Below the pieces are notes generated by a model. That model had not been told where the DNA came from, did no database searches, and saw nothing but the letters and a program-made list of their open reading frames with translations. The translations under genes and the position numbers were made by a program. A stretch of DNA of 64,000 nucleotides from Zygnema circumcarinatum (taxonomy: Eukaryota > Streptophyta > Zygnematophyceae > Zygnematales > Zygnemataceae). The DNA is taken from assembly GCA_037447605.1 (NCBI GenBank), contig CM074815.1, positions 1,959,068 to 2,023,067 of the forward strand, given 5' to 3'. Below, piece after piece: positions 52,478 through 64,000 of this stretch (its first letter is position 1; each line of letters opens with the position of its first letter).

Positions 52478-55400
52478 TCACAAAAATAGAGGGAAAAGTT
52501 TGCTGCCCAGACCGGTGATGCTGCAGGCTAAGCCCAGAATCACCATCAGCCATGCCAAACTCCGTTCCGTTGACCCTGGCACCCTTGTAGTTAAACTGCC
52601 CCAACTCAACATAAAACGTCAGATCCCGCAGTTCATTCCTAGAAGCGATCTCCAAAACAGAAGACTTTGCAGGGTCAGGGAGAGGGAATCAGGGAGATCA
52701 AGCGAGATTGAAAGTGTGGTGTGTGGGAGGAAGTGGGAGAGAGAAAATGAGCAGAGGAAGTGAAGGACACACACAGAGGGAGTGGAGGGAGGTTTGGAGA
52801 GACGGAGGGAGCGACAATAGGAGACATTGCAGGGCGAGAGAGGGAGAGGGATGCAGGAGGGCAGGAAGGCGTGAAAGAGGTTTGAGAGAGGAAGAGGAGA
52901 GGGAGAGAGATTGAGTAGGGAGGACGAGAGAGGATACACACCGAGGGGGCGGAGGAGTGAGGGAGGGAGAGCGGGAGGGAGCGAGCGGGCGGAGAGAGTG
53001 AGGGAGGGAGCGAGAGGGGGGAGAGAGAGAGGGAGGGAACGAGAGGGGGGGGAGAGAGAGAGAGGGAGGGAGCGAGAGGGGGGAGAGAGAGAGAGGAGGG
53101 AGCGAGAGGGGGGAGAGAGAGAGGCAGGGAGCGAGAGGGGGGAGAGAGAGAGGGAGGGAGAGTGCACCTGAGAGCTGCGAGTCCTGGACATGTGAATGCG
53201 AGCGATACAGCTGCCACTGAGCCGGTAAAGTGGAATGCGAGGTCAATGTTGGGCACGAGCAGGGCCCCCGCGAGCACTCCCCCCATCAGCCCTCCCGTAA
53301 CAAGGACAAAGCGAAGCCGATCTTCTAAAAGGGGGGCAGCATGGGGGAAAAGAACGGAGTCCAAATTGCCGCGAAGGGGAAAGTGGATTACAGGAAACAC
53401 GAGCACAAGGTGGAGAGCGTAGCTCATTCGGATGATGCTGTTAAGGATCTGCAGCGGTAGTAAGGAGGAGTGTATGTTAGGGTTGAATATCGGAAGGAAA
53501 AGGGGACGAGAAATGATGGGAGAAGGCATGGGGGGGGGGGTCTGTTTGAGGTGGGGTTTGTTTGGTAGGGAGAGGAGAGGCTCACTTGACTTCCTGGGAC
53601 TCCAAGGTCAACATCATAGTTGGCTAACACATCGCCGTGAGTGGCTTCTCCGAATAGGAGGTAGCCGAAAATAGCGGTCACTACATAGACTGAAGAGCAG
53701 AGAATTAACGATGTTCTTGCCACTATTCTCATGTTTTCGTTCCTGGGAGGCTTGAGCTCCACATAGATTGGATGTACTGGAGAACAAAAAAACCCCACAC
53801 AAATTTAAAAACAATTCCAGACAATGCTTCTCTTCTCTGCCCTCCCTTTACTGCAATTCCGAACAAAACATGCAAACTTTCAGAACATTTTTTAGGGCTT
53901 GTTTCTAGGAAGAGGTCGGTTTACCATTGTAGTGGCATACATATGCCGTAGCCATAGTCGGAATGACGGTAAATAGGTCCATTATGTCCTCCCACGTTTC
54001 GAAACGTGGGGCCCACCTCACCCCTCCGAAGTCAATATTTCCACTAATCAGCTTCACTACGGTCACAGCGACCGTTATTACCACAAAGACAACCGCCAGG
54101 AGAATGGAAAAAGCGGAGCTCCAATGGAGAGAGTCTGCAAAAGGGAGCAACAGAGTTCAGGGGAGGGAGAAAGGGAGAGATGGAGAGAGAGAGTAAGGGA
54201 GGGAGGGCCAGGGAGGGTGAGGGAAGAGGGAGAGGGCGACGGAGGAGAGGGAGGGAACGGGGAAGGGAAGGCAGAAGGAAGGGAGGAAGTGAGGGAGGGG
54301 CAGGAGAGGGAAAGAGAGACGAAAGGGGAGGGAAAGGGATGCTGACCAACATGCTCCATCGCCACTAGAGGGACCAACAGAAGCAGAGTTGCTCCCAAAA
54401 CTGCCGGCCGAGAATTCCACCATGAGGGGCCCCCTCCCCACTCCTCCAATAGCCCGGAATGGTGACCCGCTCCGCTGCTGCTTGTGCCGGACAACACGTC
54501 TCCTACACAGGGGCAGAACACAGAAGAAAAAAAAAAAAAAAAAAAAGGTTAGGAGTGGATGTTCATGGGTTTCTTCCTTCTTTATCAGGTCTGCTGTTTA
54601 TCAATAAGTAACTTCTTTCATGGTTTACTTAGGCAGGTCCTGTACCAATGATGATCAAGTATATGATCAAGATTCCGATGTTGTTTATTATGACAAAGAA
54701 GCGCGTCAAGGAGCGGCCCAGCTTTCCGTATGCTTCCGTCATAAGGTCCGCATAGGACCAAACTTTGGCTGCGGCGGAGCAGCGCAGCATGAGCTGAATG
54801 GAGTACTCAGAGAGGGCGCCCATGGCCAGGAGGGTGGCGAGGCCAAGGGGCAGGCCCAGCACCTGGGAGAGGGAGAGAGAGAGGGAGGGAGAGAGGGAGG
54901 GAGTGAGGGAGAGAGGGAGGGAGGGAGTGAGAGAGTGCGAGGGGATTGGGTCGGAGGAAGAGAGGGCAGGAAGAAGGGTGGAACGAGTGAGAGGAGGGTG
55001 ACAGGCGAAGGTAGAGGGGATGAGAGGGGTGGGGGTGGAGGGGAGGGGGGAAAGTGGCGCGGAGAGGGAGGAAGAGGGATAGGAAGGGAGAAAGAGTGGG
55101 AGAGTGAGAGCTGGCAGCAAACAGGGTGGTAGAGCGGGAGGGAAGCGGGAACTGATGGGAGAACGAGTGGGGCAAGGGACGGGGGGGGGAGGGGTTTGAA
55201 GCAGGGACTGTGAGGCAGGGGAGGAGGGTAGGGGAAAGAGAGAGAGGGAGTAGGGAGTGAAAGAGAAAGCAAGGTCAGGAGAGAGGATGAGAGGAAGTGA
55301 GGTGCAGCGAACGAACGGTGGAAAGGTCAGTAGAGAAAGAGGATGGCGAGAAGGGGAGTGGGAGGTGTAAGTGGGAGAAGACAAGAGTGAAAGACAGAGC

Positions 55401-55992
55401 TCCGCAAAGATATGGGCAGAAGAAACTGGAAAAACGTCCCCCAATTTCTACTCTCCATCAAGTATCCACACCTTAAACAGAGAACATCCATATGAGCACC
55501 TACCAGTTCCGTGTGAGAGGCCTACTACTACACGCTGCCGCTAATCTCTCCCGCCACGGAGAGATGAAACGACAGAAAAAAAGCCTACTAGTTTCTTCCG
55601 TATTCCCACCTTCATCTTGGAAGGAAGCCCCATGATGCCCGCCCCGATAATGGTCGTTGACAAATTGTATATTGAGCTTGAAATGGACGCATTCTCGTTC
55701 CCATGGCCCAAGACCATGGAGTCGATTTCTTCCGATTTCGTGGGAAGGAGGGGAGTTCTCTCATCAGGTAGCGACGCCTCCCTGCAGCAACATAGCCAGA
55801 GAGCAATGGAAATCTTGGAGGCAGACGCACTCTCCCGCTCTCTCGCCCCCTCCCCATCCCTCGTCCAATTCCTCCCTCCCTCTCCCTCTCCCTCTCCCTC
55901 TCCCTCTTATCCTCACTCTCTACCATACACGTCAAATCAACTCACTTTGCTGGCGCGGCGGGCAAGCACCCTGAGCTGGGCGCAGCAGCCAT
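52478..55992 (-). CDS. Amino-acid transporter, AAAP/SLC38-like (plant AVT6 type)
   Basis: Eight exons on the minus strand (55992-55946, 55781-55610, 54862-54646, 54502-54347, 54134-53925, 53776-53586, 53448-53168, 52583-52478) join in phase to 459 residues. A soluble N-terminus with LPDERTPLLP is followed by the family's first membrane segment, YNLSTTIIGAGIMGLPSKMK. Further segments include LGLATLLAMGALSEYSIQLM, RFFVIINNIGILIIYLIII, FSILLAVVFVVITVAVTVV, VIPTMATAYVCHYNVHPIY and a last segment AWLMVILGLACSITGLG close to the stop. About eleven spans are expected. Plant AVT6-type relatives export neutral or acidic amino acids from the vacuole; substrate here is inferred. Several introns are long purine tracts (minus strand pyrimidine), which create spurious open frames. 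Confidence 0.92.
52670..53165 (+). repeat. Purine-rich (GGGAGAGAGAG) tract in an intron of the transporter gene
   Basis: Repeats of GGGAGCGAGAGGGGGGAGAG and shorter GGGAGA units fill the last intron of gene 11. Similar tracts fill the introns at about 54150-54340 and 54862-55340. On the coding strand these are pyrimidine-rich. Confidence 0.8.
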
Positions 55993-58031
55993 GGCGCCTC
56001 GTTCTCTCTCCACTTCCCCTTCTCCCTTCCCCAACTTGCAACACCCCCAACCCTATTCCTAAACCTAACCCTAACGCTCCTTCCCTCTCCTGACCAAGAC
56101 TCCCAACCACTCTCACGCCGCCCCCCTCAAGCAGGCGCCGCGAACCCTAACCATATCCGTAGCCCTAGCCCTACCCTAGCTCAGACCCTTAAACCCTAAC
56201 CCCTAACCCTGCCTCCACGAAAGCCCCCCTACCCCCTGCGCCCTCCTCCCGCCACGTCAGCGCGCTGCCCCTCCCCGCCGTCCACGTGGTGCCGCGCTGG
56301 CCAAAAGCCCTCTCGAGCCAAAGGCGCTGCCGGGCGTGACGTGACGATGTCACGCTACCATAGCGTGGCGGTGGGTGTACGGACAGGCTGGGTGATGACG
56401 TGGCATGATGATACTGGCTGAGCTCCATAGGCGTGGTAGGGAATGGCGAGCTCGGATTCGTCGAAACGTCACGTGGGATCCCACGTGCTGGCACAAGCCG
56501 ACAAAGCAAATTGTACGGATTGGATACCGTACAGTACGACTGCTTCCTGGTAGCTTTGTCTATGAGGAAAAATGCGCCGAATGTTGGAACAAAACAGCAT
56601 ATAAAGGCGTCAAATAACGGTAACGACGTTTTCATGTCCCAAAAACTACTGCCCGTTCACAAATGGGAGCTTACGTGGTACAATTCTATTGGCGATTTCG
56701 CTGACTAAATGTATCCACATAGATCTGATCATACCGTTCACAGTGCAATTTTCTGAATTTGTGACAGCGACGTGAACAAACCCCAATGATCTTTTGGAAC
56801 TATTTCAGTGTCATTCTGTAATATGGACCAAAGCCTCTAGGTATTCCTCATTCTCAACCAGAGACTACAACGTCGTGAGTTGAATGCATAACGTCCCTGT
56901 CCATATCATTGTTTTGCTCGCTCTGGTTCATTAAGCTTGGAATCCAGCACGCATATGTGTGTTAAGAGTTTCCCCCCCTCCAAACGAACGTCAAGCACAT
57001 TCAATCCAGCAAGGGGGGTCATTCAAGGTCAAACCCTTTCATTCTCTGGAGGCTGGAGAGCTCCTAGGCTTGCAGCCGTTCAAAATCTCACCGTTTTCAA
57101 TTTTAATTTATTTCTCTATCTTATCCATTTTCATTTCTATTTCCATTCCCTGTGCAATGCGAGTCTCACCTAGCCGGTCGTTCTGTATTCTCCTGCGTGT
57201 CAGTAGGCTGTCCCTCTCCCTCAGCACTCTCTGCTTTCTCTGTCTTTGCCTGCTGTGCGTTTGACTGCTCGTTGCACGCATGCATGCACGCGTTTGCTTT
57301 TGCCCTCTGCCCGAGGCGGGCCTAGCCAGCAGCAAACCACCCTAAAAATCCTAACCGGAACAAATTTAGTGTTTCAAATTCAGCATCCATGCCTTCCTCC
57401 ACACCCCCCGTCTCTCTCCCTTCTTCCCCCGGCTCCCGAGTTTCCACCATTTTGACAACAGTTGAAACCTCTATTGCTCCAACTCACTCTCTCAATCTGT
57501 ACATGTACATGTACTCTGTACTCTGTACTCTGTAGGAGCATTAGTCCCCTCTCACACACACACTGTCACTCCCTCACTTTGTACTTCTTGCTGACTTCGT
57601 TCATTTGCTGACTGCTGACATTCAATGACCCTAAATTGTGCCTTGTTCACTTCTTGATGATTTCTGAATCAACACCTTGATTCACATTTTCAACCCTTCA
57701 GCTGCACGTCTTGCAAAAACTCAACTTTAAACCCTGCTCATTCTCTCCTTCGCCCCTAAAAGTCACTGCTTTCGTGTACGAATTCCGGGTGGGGATCCGC
57801 GGCTCCGCCGTACACAGCCGTACCGAAATGCGTACCTAATTCGCCCGACAGGCTTACGAAATTGATTTGGCGATGGTCAAGGTCTGACTCCCCCTATTTG
57901 CGCCATGGTTTCGGCAAATATTGGGCGAAAATCTTGGAATTTGAAAGTATAATTTCTCAAACAATAATCACAACGCCAAAATGTAAAGTCTCTCGGCAAA
58001 TTGAAATCACATTGTAGTAGACTCGCAATCA
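55993..58031. promoter_or_regulatory. Upstream of gene 11 and 3' flank of gene 12
   Basis: At 56045-56215 there are repeated CCCTAA/AACCCTAA strings (telo-box-like), just upstream of the transporter start. CACGTGG and CCACGTGC cores lie near 56287, 56470 and 56480, and GTACGG/CCGTAC near 56513-56540 and 57778-57835. CTGTACTCTGTACTCTGTA-type short repeats lie at about 57500-57533. No gene is recognised. Confidence 0.5.
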
Positions 58032-61000
58032 CTATTTCCCAATCGAAGCACTTGCTTGTTGAACCAAACTATACAAACTATTGTCGACAAACCAACTTGG
58101 TGCAATAGTGACTTCATGCTCCTGAGGCGGTGGGACCGCCACGTGGACGCCCTCCACCTTGCCCTTGAGCACTCGCAGTTGGCTCGCAACATCCGCCATA
58201 TCTGGACGATATTTTGAAACCTTTTGAAGGCAGGAGGCGGCAATGTCCGCCAAAGCCTGCAAGTCCTCCAGCTTGTAGTCGCTGTCCAGGTTGGGGTCAG
58301 CAATTGCAGCGAGGCCGAAGGCGCTGCGGACTCGTTCTAGTGCCTGAATATGGAGAGATGAAACCTGTCAATTCCATCCTTTCACAATTGTGGCTATGAA
58401 AGAAGTTGAGAAGATTGAGGGTGACATCAAGTCTTAAGGTCTAAGAGTGAAGGAGGAAGTTTTATGTGTTGAGCGGATGGAATGTTCTCCATGGCTACAT
58501 CATGGCCAGTTCCGAAACTCCGAAACATCAACACTTGTGCCAATAACAAGTGTCACGTGAGCAAAGTCGGCAAGGGTGCTTTAGAGGGCCATCCATACCC
58601 AGCTTGACAATGACAACCAATCTTCCTCATCTCCATCCGTTGAACGTATCACCGCTGATTGGCCGGTGATGAGCTCGAGGATGACAACGCCAAAGCTGCA
58701 CGATAAAGGGCGCACATTTCCTCAATATTTGAATGAATTGTGGAGCATTATCTACCTTTCCTTGGAAGTCGCATTGCCCAAAGGAATAGGTGAGGTAGAC
58801 ATTTTGTAGCCTGTAACGACTTGATCTCCAATCCTAAATCCCACCACAAAGTTGTTCCAATTATTGTTAGCATTGCAAAGGCACAGCTGAGCTGACTTTT
58901 ACCTATACACATCGCTCTTTGGAGTGACCCTATAGGTGGTGTAGTACTCGGGGTCCATGTACCCATGCGTCCCCGCCACACGTGTCTTAAGGGCCAAGGC
59001 CTCCTGCTCTTCGTTATCCTTTAAGAGGCCGAAATCAGCAACTTTTGCCTGCGACAAGACTAATAGCGATGAAGCGTTATTCCCATGCGAGGGTTAGTCA
59101 TATGCAAAAGAGTATAGAAAAAAATCAGCCTATTTCGAGAAATTCAAAGAGTTTGCCTGAGCAGGGAAGGAAAGCACCATTCCACACCTGTAATTTGGCG
59201 TTCAAGAGAATGTTGTCTGACTTGACATCGCGGTGAATAATTGCGGGCTTCGCCTGCGTGTGGAGGTATGCAAGGCCCTCGGCTGCTCCCCACGCAATTT
59301 CTAAGCGCTGCGTGAAAGTCAAAGGGGCTCGACCTCCTCCTGGTTCATCACAAGATGCATTAACAACGTTGTTTTGTTCAATATATCAATGTCAAATCGG
59401 TAAACTGGACATTTACGGAACAACGATTGGTTACAAATGAAGTTCCAAGCTTTCGTGATGGACAAGTCTCGAAATCTCAAGCACTCGTGGGAAAAATAAG
59501 ACTACGACAAGTGAGAAGGCTGATCCAAAACACCAATGGGATGGAAAGTCTACCATCTTCCAATTGAATAGCTGACTTCAATGTGCCGTTTTCAATAAAC
59601 TCGTATATCAAAATCTGTTCGTTGTCCTCGTCACAAAAGCCGAGCAACTTCACGAGATTTTTGTGGTTCATCCTTGAAATTATGTCAACCTGCACGAAAG
59701 TATCCAGCAAAGCTTTTGGAAAATGAACACATCACTTGCTCTTAACGTATGAAAAACTTAGAAGGAAAGTTGAACGTATAGGGGAGTCAGAACGGACCTC
59801 ATTTTGAAAAGCCTGCAGGCCTTGAATCGACACAGTCTTGGCCCTCTTCACCGCCCAAACCTCCCCGTCCTTTGTCACGCCTTTGTACACACTGCCGTAG
59901 CCGCCCTGTCCGACGACATTGAGCTCACTGAATTTGTCGGTGGCTTCACGGATGCTTTGCAGCCCGATTGGTTTCACAAAATGTTTCTCCAATTTCACAG
60001 CAAACTGTGATTTCACTGGCTTCTCTGCATACTCCAAACATATTTACAAGATTCTGAGGTTATAGCTTTATTAGTGTAGCGGTTCTAAGCCCGCCCTCCA
60101 AGCCCCACCTTGGAAGCGATTCAATTCGTCAAGAGGCAGAGAGAAAGTGAAGACAAGGAGACTCGGGAGAAAGAACATCATTACTTGGGCGGAAGCAAAT
60201 ATAGGCCAAAAGAATGGCTCCGCCAATGAAGAGAACGACTCCCACCGCAACAAGAATGATCACATACACTCGACCTGCAAAGTAGTCGACCACTTAGACA
60301 GAAGTCTATGAAAGAAAGGCCTGCTGGCAATTTGCAGAAGGTTATATGCCCTTCAAATTTGCAGCCATAAAGGAAAAAAATATGAGTCGAAGAATGGCAA
60401 CCATTATCGCTATTTCGAGCCGGAGGCGGAGACGGGGGAGGCGGGGATGGGGGTGATGGAGGAGGCGACGCATTATTCTGGATGTAACCTGAAAAAGTAC
60501 AGCACTTATCATAATTCGAAATTCAGTACGGATAGAGAGAGGGGGAGAGAGAGGGGGAGAGAGAGAGAGAGAGAGGGAGAGAGAGAGAGAGAGAGAGGAG
60601 AGAGACTGAGATGTACTATCAGAAGTGTGTGAAAAGTCAAGCTGAACTGAAACTCAAGCATGATCTGAATGGGGATAAACAGGTAGAATATTTCCATCCT
60701 TCTACTGTAGCGCCGCCGTCATTGCAGACATTTTATATATCTTGGTTATAGTCGTCCACTCACCTTCAACACACACGATTTGGAGACCCGGATTTCCTGG
60801 ACGATAACTGCAATGCTCAAATCCGTGGAGTTTGTGTGAGTTCTTGAGTCCTTGTGAGTTATCAATGTCGCAAGAAGAGCATGAAACAAGGAACACGAAA
60901 CAAAGTGAAGTACGTACTTGTCACACTTCGACAATTTTTTGTTGGAAATGAGCTCCGCGGGAACAAGTCCTAAAAAACTGTTGCCACTTAAGTCACTGCA

Positions 61001-64000
61001 CACTCCAACAAGCGAGAGAAAGAGATGAAAAATAGGAGACCCCTCTTTCAAATCATGTTGCTACTGAGGTTAGGGACTGATTTTCAAGTCTTACGCGGAT
61101 TGCTTTCATTAATGTCGACTAGGCTTCCTAGCGATAGTGAGAGAGAGAATGACAGAGGTGAGGAGAGAGAGGTGAAGGAGAGCTGACAAGAGAGGGAAAC
61201 AGTGAGGAATCCTCGTGCAAAACGTATTGCTGCTCATTTTCTTATCAGGAAAGAAACTACTTGTTGTCATGAGACTTGGCCGAAGCTTGCAGAAGAAATC
61301 ATGGCATAAAAAATGTTCGAAACTATGGGTTGCACTTCTATGGCCTGGGACTGACTTTCGTGTCTCGCTGGCGGCTCTCATTGACGCCGACTAGGCTGAT
61401 GGTTTTGCAATTCAATGAACTGTTTAGTTTTGAAATCCTTTCCATGTTTTAAAGCCACTTATTCCTTTTATTTTTTAATTATAAAAGTCTAATAATGTGT
61501 CTTTCCAAAGGAACTGCAGATGGAAGTTACCGAACTTACACCGAATACAAAGAAAGGTTGCCCAAAGAAGGTGGCACAATGCCGGTAAGAGCATTTTGGG
61601 ACAAGTTCCTGCAATCGGGTATAGAGGATGACGACATTGTCTGCAAGCGAAAATGACTGAAAGCAAACAAAAATTTGCAGCTTCGCGGCTTTGCACGAGT
61701 AGAATTAAGGAACTGCAAAATGAAGAAGAACGCCAAAAAAATGTCTGCACATGTACTGCGACTGGAAGGTTCGATGGGTTTTGATCAATCGGAGAGCGTA
61801 AACACAAAGATAATTGCCAATAGACCAAACGCTCACTTACAGCAGTTCAAGGCTTGTCTCCTGCAAGTCCGGAAGCTCTCCACTCAGCTCATTGGCTGAC
61901 AAGTCTCTGCAGACAAATGAGCGCTTCCAATGAACTGCTACGGAGTACCTCATTTCCTGATAAAACCACGAGATTGCATTCTACACCATGAAGGCTGTGT
62001 GAGGAATCTCAAAACCCTAACCATCTTCCGAAGCGTAAGAGTTCTCACAAGGTTCGGAGCCTTTTTAAGTTTTTAAAGTTCGAGGAAATGTTTCCTCTGA
62101 GCTGACAATGGCTCAAGTTCCTGCATACAATAAGCTCGAAAGGCCGTAAGACATCCGTCTTCCTCGAATTTAGGCGTTCCTTCACATAAAGCAAATTGAT
62201 CTGAAGTTTTTTTAAGCCAGGGTAGTACAACGATGAGCACAAACCCGCAAGATTGTTGGAGCTATGGCATATGCGTAGTATCAATTTGAATCGTTGCCTC
62301 GATCTACTCATATCAAGCAGGTTTGAGCACGTTGTTCAGACTCACATGTACGTAAGCGCAGTGAAGCTAACAAATTTGACGATTTCCAAAGTTTCGTCGA
62401 AATCAAACAGATCGGACGCAAAGTTGTCGGGAATGCTTCCATTGAAACGATTGTTGGACAAATCCCTGAACATAAACGCCATCAGAGGAACAAACAAAGG
62501 GTCAACTACGATCGGATATTCTGAGAATTTTCAACGATACTTTTATTCTTTTACACAGTTGGAACGAAAGGTGCGGTTCCGATGCCTACAAAGTTTGAAG
62601 GAAAGACATGTTTCCTATAAAATTCGGAATCCCACCAGTGATGTTGTTGTTGTCCAAATACCTGCACCCCGACAGACAGACCTCACTCTCATTTCCGATA
62701 TAAGCTGCAAACCGTATGGCCAAGCAACAAGCAAATTACAAAATCACTGTATAGGACGTTGCAAGAACTGCGCTTTCAAGGATGATTTTTGCTTTTTCTC
62801 AGAAAATTTACTTATGCTACGAAGGTTTTCCCTAAGGATATAATTTAGAAAAGGCGTTACGATTTATCAATTGACGAATTCAGAGCAACAAACTGGCTGC
62901 ACTCACAATGTCTGCAGCCGCTTGAATTCGCCAATTACGGCGGGCACAGTGGTCAACTTGTTCTTTCCCACATCTCTGAGGGAAAAAGCCCAAGAGGACG
63001 CTCAATTTCCTCTTGAAACTGCCACTTTTTTCAAATGCAAAATTACGGCCGCTTCCGCTCAGAAGAGATGTAACAACTGAATTTAGACTTTCACCAAGAG
63101 AGAGGATGACGGACTTACAAGTTTTCAAGATGGGTAAAACTGCTCAGTCTAGATAGGCTGCTTAGCTTATTTCCACGCAGTTTCCTGCAGAAATGTATTG
63201 GACAATCCGAATGAGACGTTCAACTCATTGCAGTGCCTGCATAGTGAGGGCTGCTCGCTTTCGAAAGAATTCTGCGCAACACTCGTGAGTGTACTTACTG
63301 CTTCATAAATCAGTCGAAAATAAAAATAATAATTAATTATTATTATTATTATTATTTATTATTTTGTATTCCTAATTTAATTGCGCGTTACAAAATTCTG
63401 CGTAATTTCACCAGCCCCGTATGCTATATGGGGCACAGTGAACGATTTGCGTTTTTCCTTGAGCAAAGATGACTTCACAGCATCACTAATACGAGATTGA
63501 AATGCTTTCAAATCAGCCCGGCACACACAGAAGTGATTTGTGACTTTTGGATTGAGCCAAATAGAGACTCAATTCTCATATGCTTCTTGCTAAGCCACGC
63601 TGAAAAAAATATGGAGATTATTTTGGTGCCCAGAATAGATGAAAAATTCTGTATAATACTTCACAGAAGGCTTCTTCTGCATGAGGCTTCCCTCCCCCCA
63701 ATAGGCGAAGCACTGATATGACTCACAGCGATTTCATGGCCGGCATGTCCTCAGTGACGTCAGGCAAATTCTGGATTTCGTTGCTGCTGAGGTCCCTGCA
63801 CTCCTTCAGACCACCGCCCAAAGTTACGCACTTTTTTCGCACGTTTAAGTATTATCCATGGTATTTGTTTTACGAGCTATAAAATAACCTGACATGTAAC
63901 TAAGGATCGCTATGGAGGTTATGATTTAGCACAACATAAACTGTCATAAGCGGCCACGGCGAATTAATTTCTTGAAAGTGATGCCCGGATGAAGCTGTAC
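58032..64000 (-). CDS. LRR receptor-like kinase (subfamily VIII-1/HPCA1-like), N-terminus outside window
   Basis: Intracellular and membrane-proximal exons join in phase: 60995-60918, 60807-60764, 60488-60402, 60274-60185, 60024-59798, 59689-59554, 59339-59188, 59048-58903, 58695-58599 and 58343-58032. Upstream, single-repeat LRR exons lie near 63795-63727, 63185-63120, 62980-62910, 62660-62590, 62467-62350, 62120-62045, 61910-61845 and 61610-61543 (approximate). A proline-rich stalk ([16 protein letters not shown]) precedes one membrane span ([19 protein letters not shown]). The kinase has [17 protein letters not shown] (ATP-binding Lys), [12 protein letters not shown] and [20 protein letters not shown], so an active RD kinase is expected. 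Motifs [18 protein letters not shown] and ENGTLKSA resemble the VIII-1 group. Ligand and pathway are unknown. Confidence 0.85.
63327..63366 (+). repeat. ATT trinucleotide microsatellite
   Basis: Repeated ATT/AAT units with one TAATTAAT inversion lie in an intron of the receptor-kinase gene. Confidence 0.85.

Noticed and set aside
52619-53529. Long Ser/Pro/Leu-rich open frames on the minus strand, up to 284 codons
   Set aside because: They are translations of the purine/pyrimidine tract in an intron of the transporter gene. The real exons use parts of only one of these frames and are bordered by splice sites.
54629-55444. Open frame of 271 codons on the minus strand
   Set aside because: Only its end (54862-54646) is a transporter exon. 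The upstream part is low-complexity intron sequence that happens to lack stops.

Overview
The window is nuclear DNA from a member of the green plant lineage, most likely a streptophyte (bryophyte or charophyte-type alga); I cannot name the species. The evidence is GT-AG introns of about 80-1,200 bp, a leucine-rich-repeat receptor kinase of plant type, a plastid ribosomal protein S1 with a transit-peptide-like N-terminus, plant-type ARF-GAP, GT14 glycosyltransferase, CCCH zinc-finger and amino-acid transporter genes, telo-box-like AACCCTAA strings and many GCCACGTG elements. I rebuilt twelve protein-coding genes by joining exons at GT-AG sites. Eleven keep an open frame throughout. Gene 1 has one junction that does not fit.

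Layout: (1) ankyrin-repeat/coiled-coil protein, minus, 1-4166, runs off the left edge; (2) GT14 (DUF266) glycosyltransferase, plus, 5916-9897; (3) metallo-beta-lactamase-fold hydrolase, minus, 11668-14414; (4) a pentameric ligand-gated ion channel, plus, 14677-19090; a nested pair of inverted-repeat transposons, 19927-21790; (5) ARF-GAP, plus, 22394-25449; (6) a 78-residue membrane protein, minus, 27030-28040; (7) dihydropyrimidinase, minus, 28906-34610; (8) plastid ribosomal protein S1, plus, 35348-39409; (9) CCCH zinc-finger/RS/coiled-coil protein, minus, 40852-46009; (10) transcription elongation factor TFIIS, plus, 47316-50125, with a 10-N gap in an intron; (11) AAAP amino-acid transporter, minus, 52478-55992; (12) LRR receptor-like kinase, minus, 58032 to beyond 64000.

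The standout is gene 4. Its eleven exons join in phase into 621 codons holding every landmark of the Cys-loop/Pro-loop receptor superfamily: signal peptide, beta-2 SWTDPR, loop-A WKP, the FPFDSQ signature, the pre-M1 and M1-M2-M3 block, a long intracellular loop and M4. As far as I know this family is familiar from animals, bacteria, archaea and some protists, and is not an established component of land plants. It lacks the disulfide cysteines, like bacterial members, and its pore entrance lacks the cation-selecting glutamate.

Five gene pairs are head to head (1/2, 3/4, 6 with 7 excepted, 7/8, 9/10), so several intergenic stretches are shared promoters, notably the 262 bp between genes 3 and 4 and the 737 bp between genes 7 and 8. 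The genes are otherwise functionally unrelated; this is ordinary eukaryotic gene-dense DNA, not an operon or cluster.
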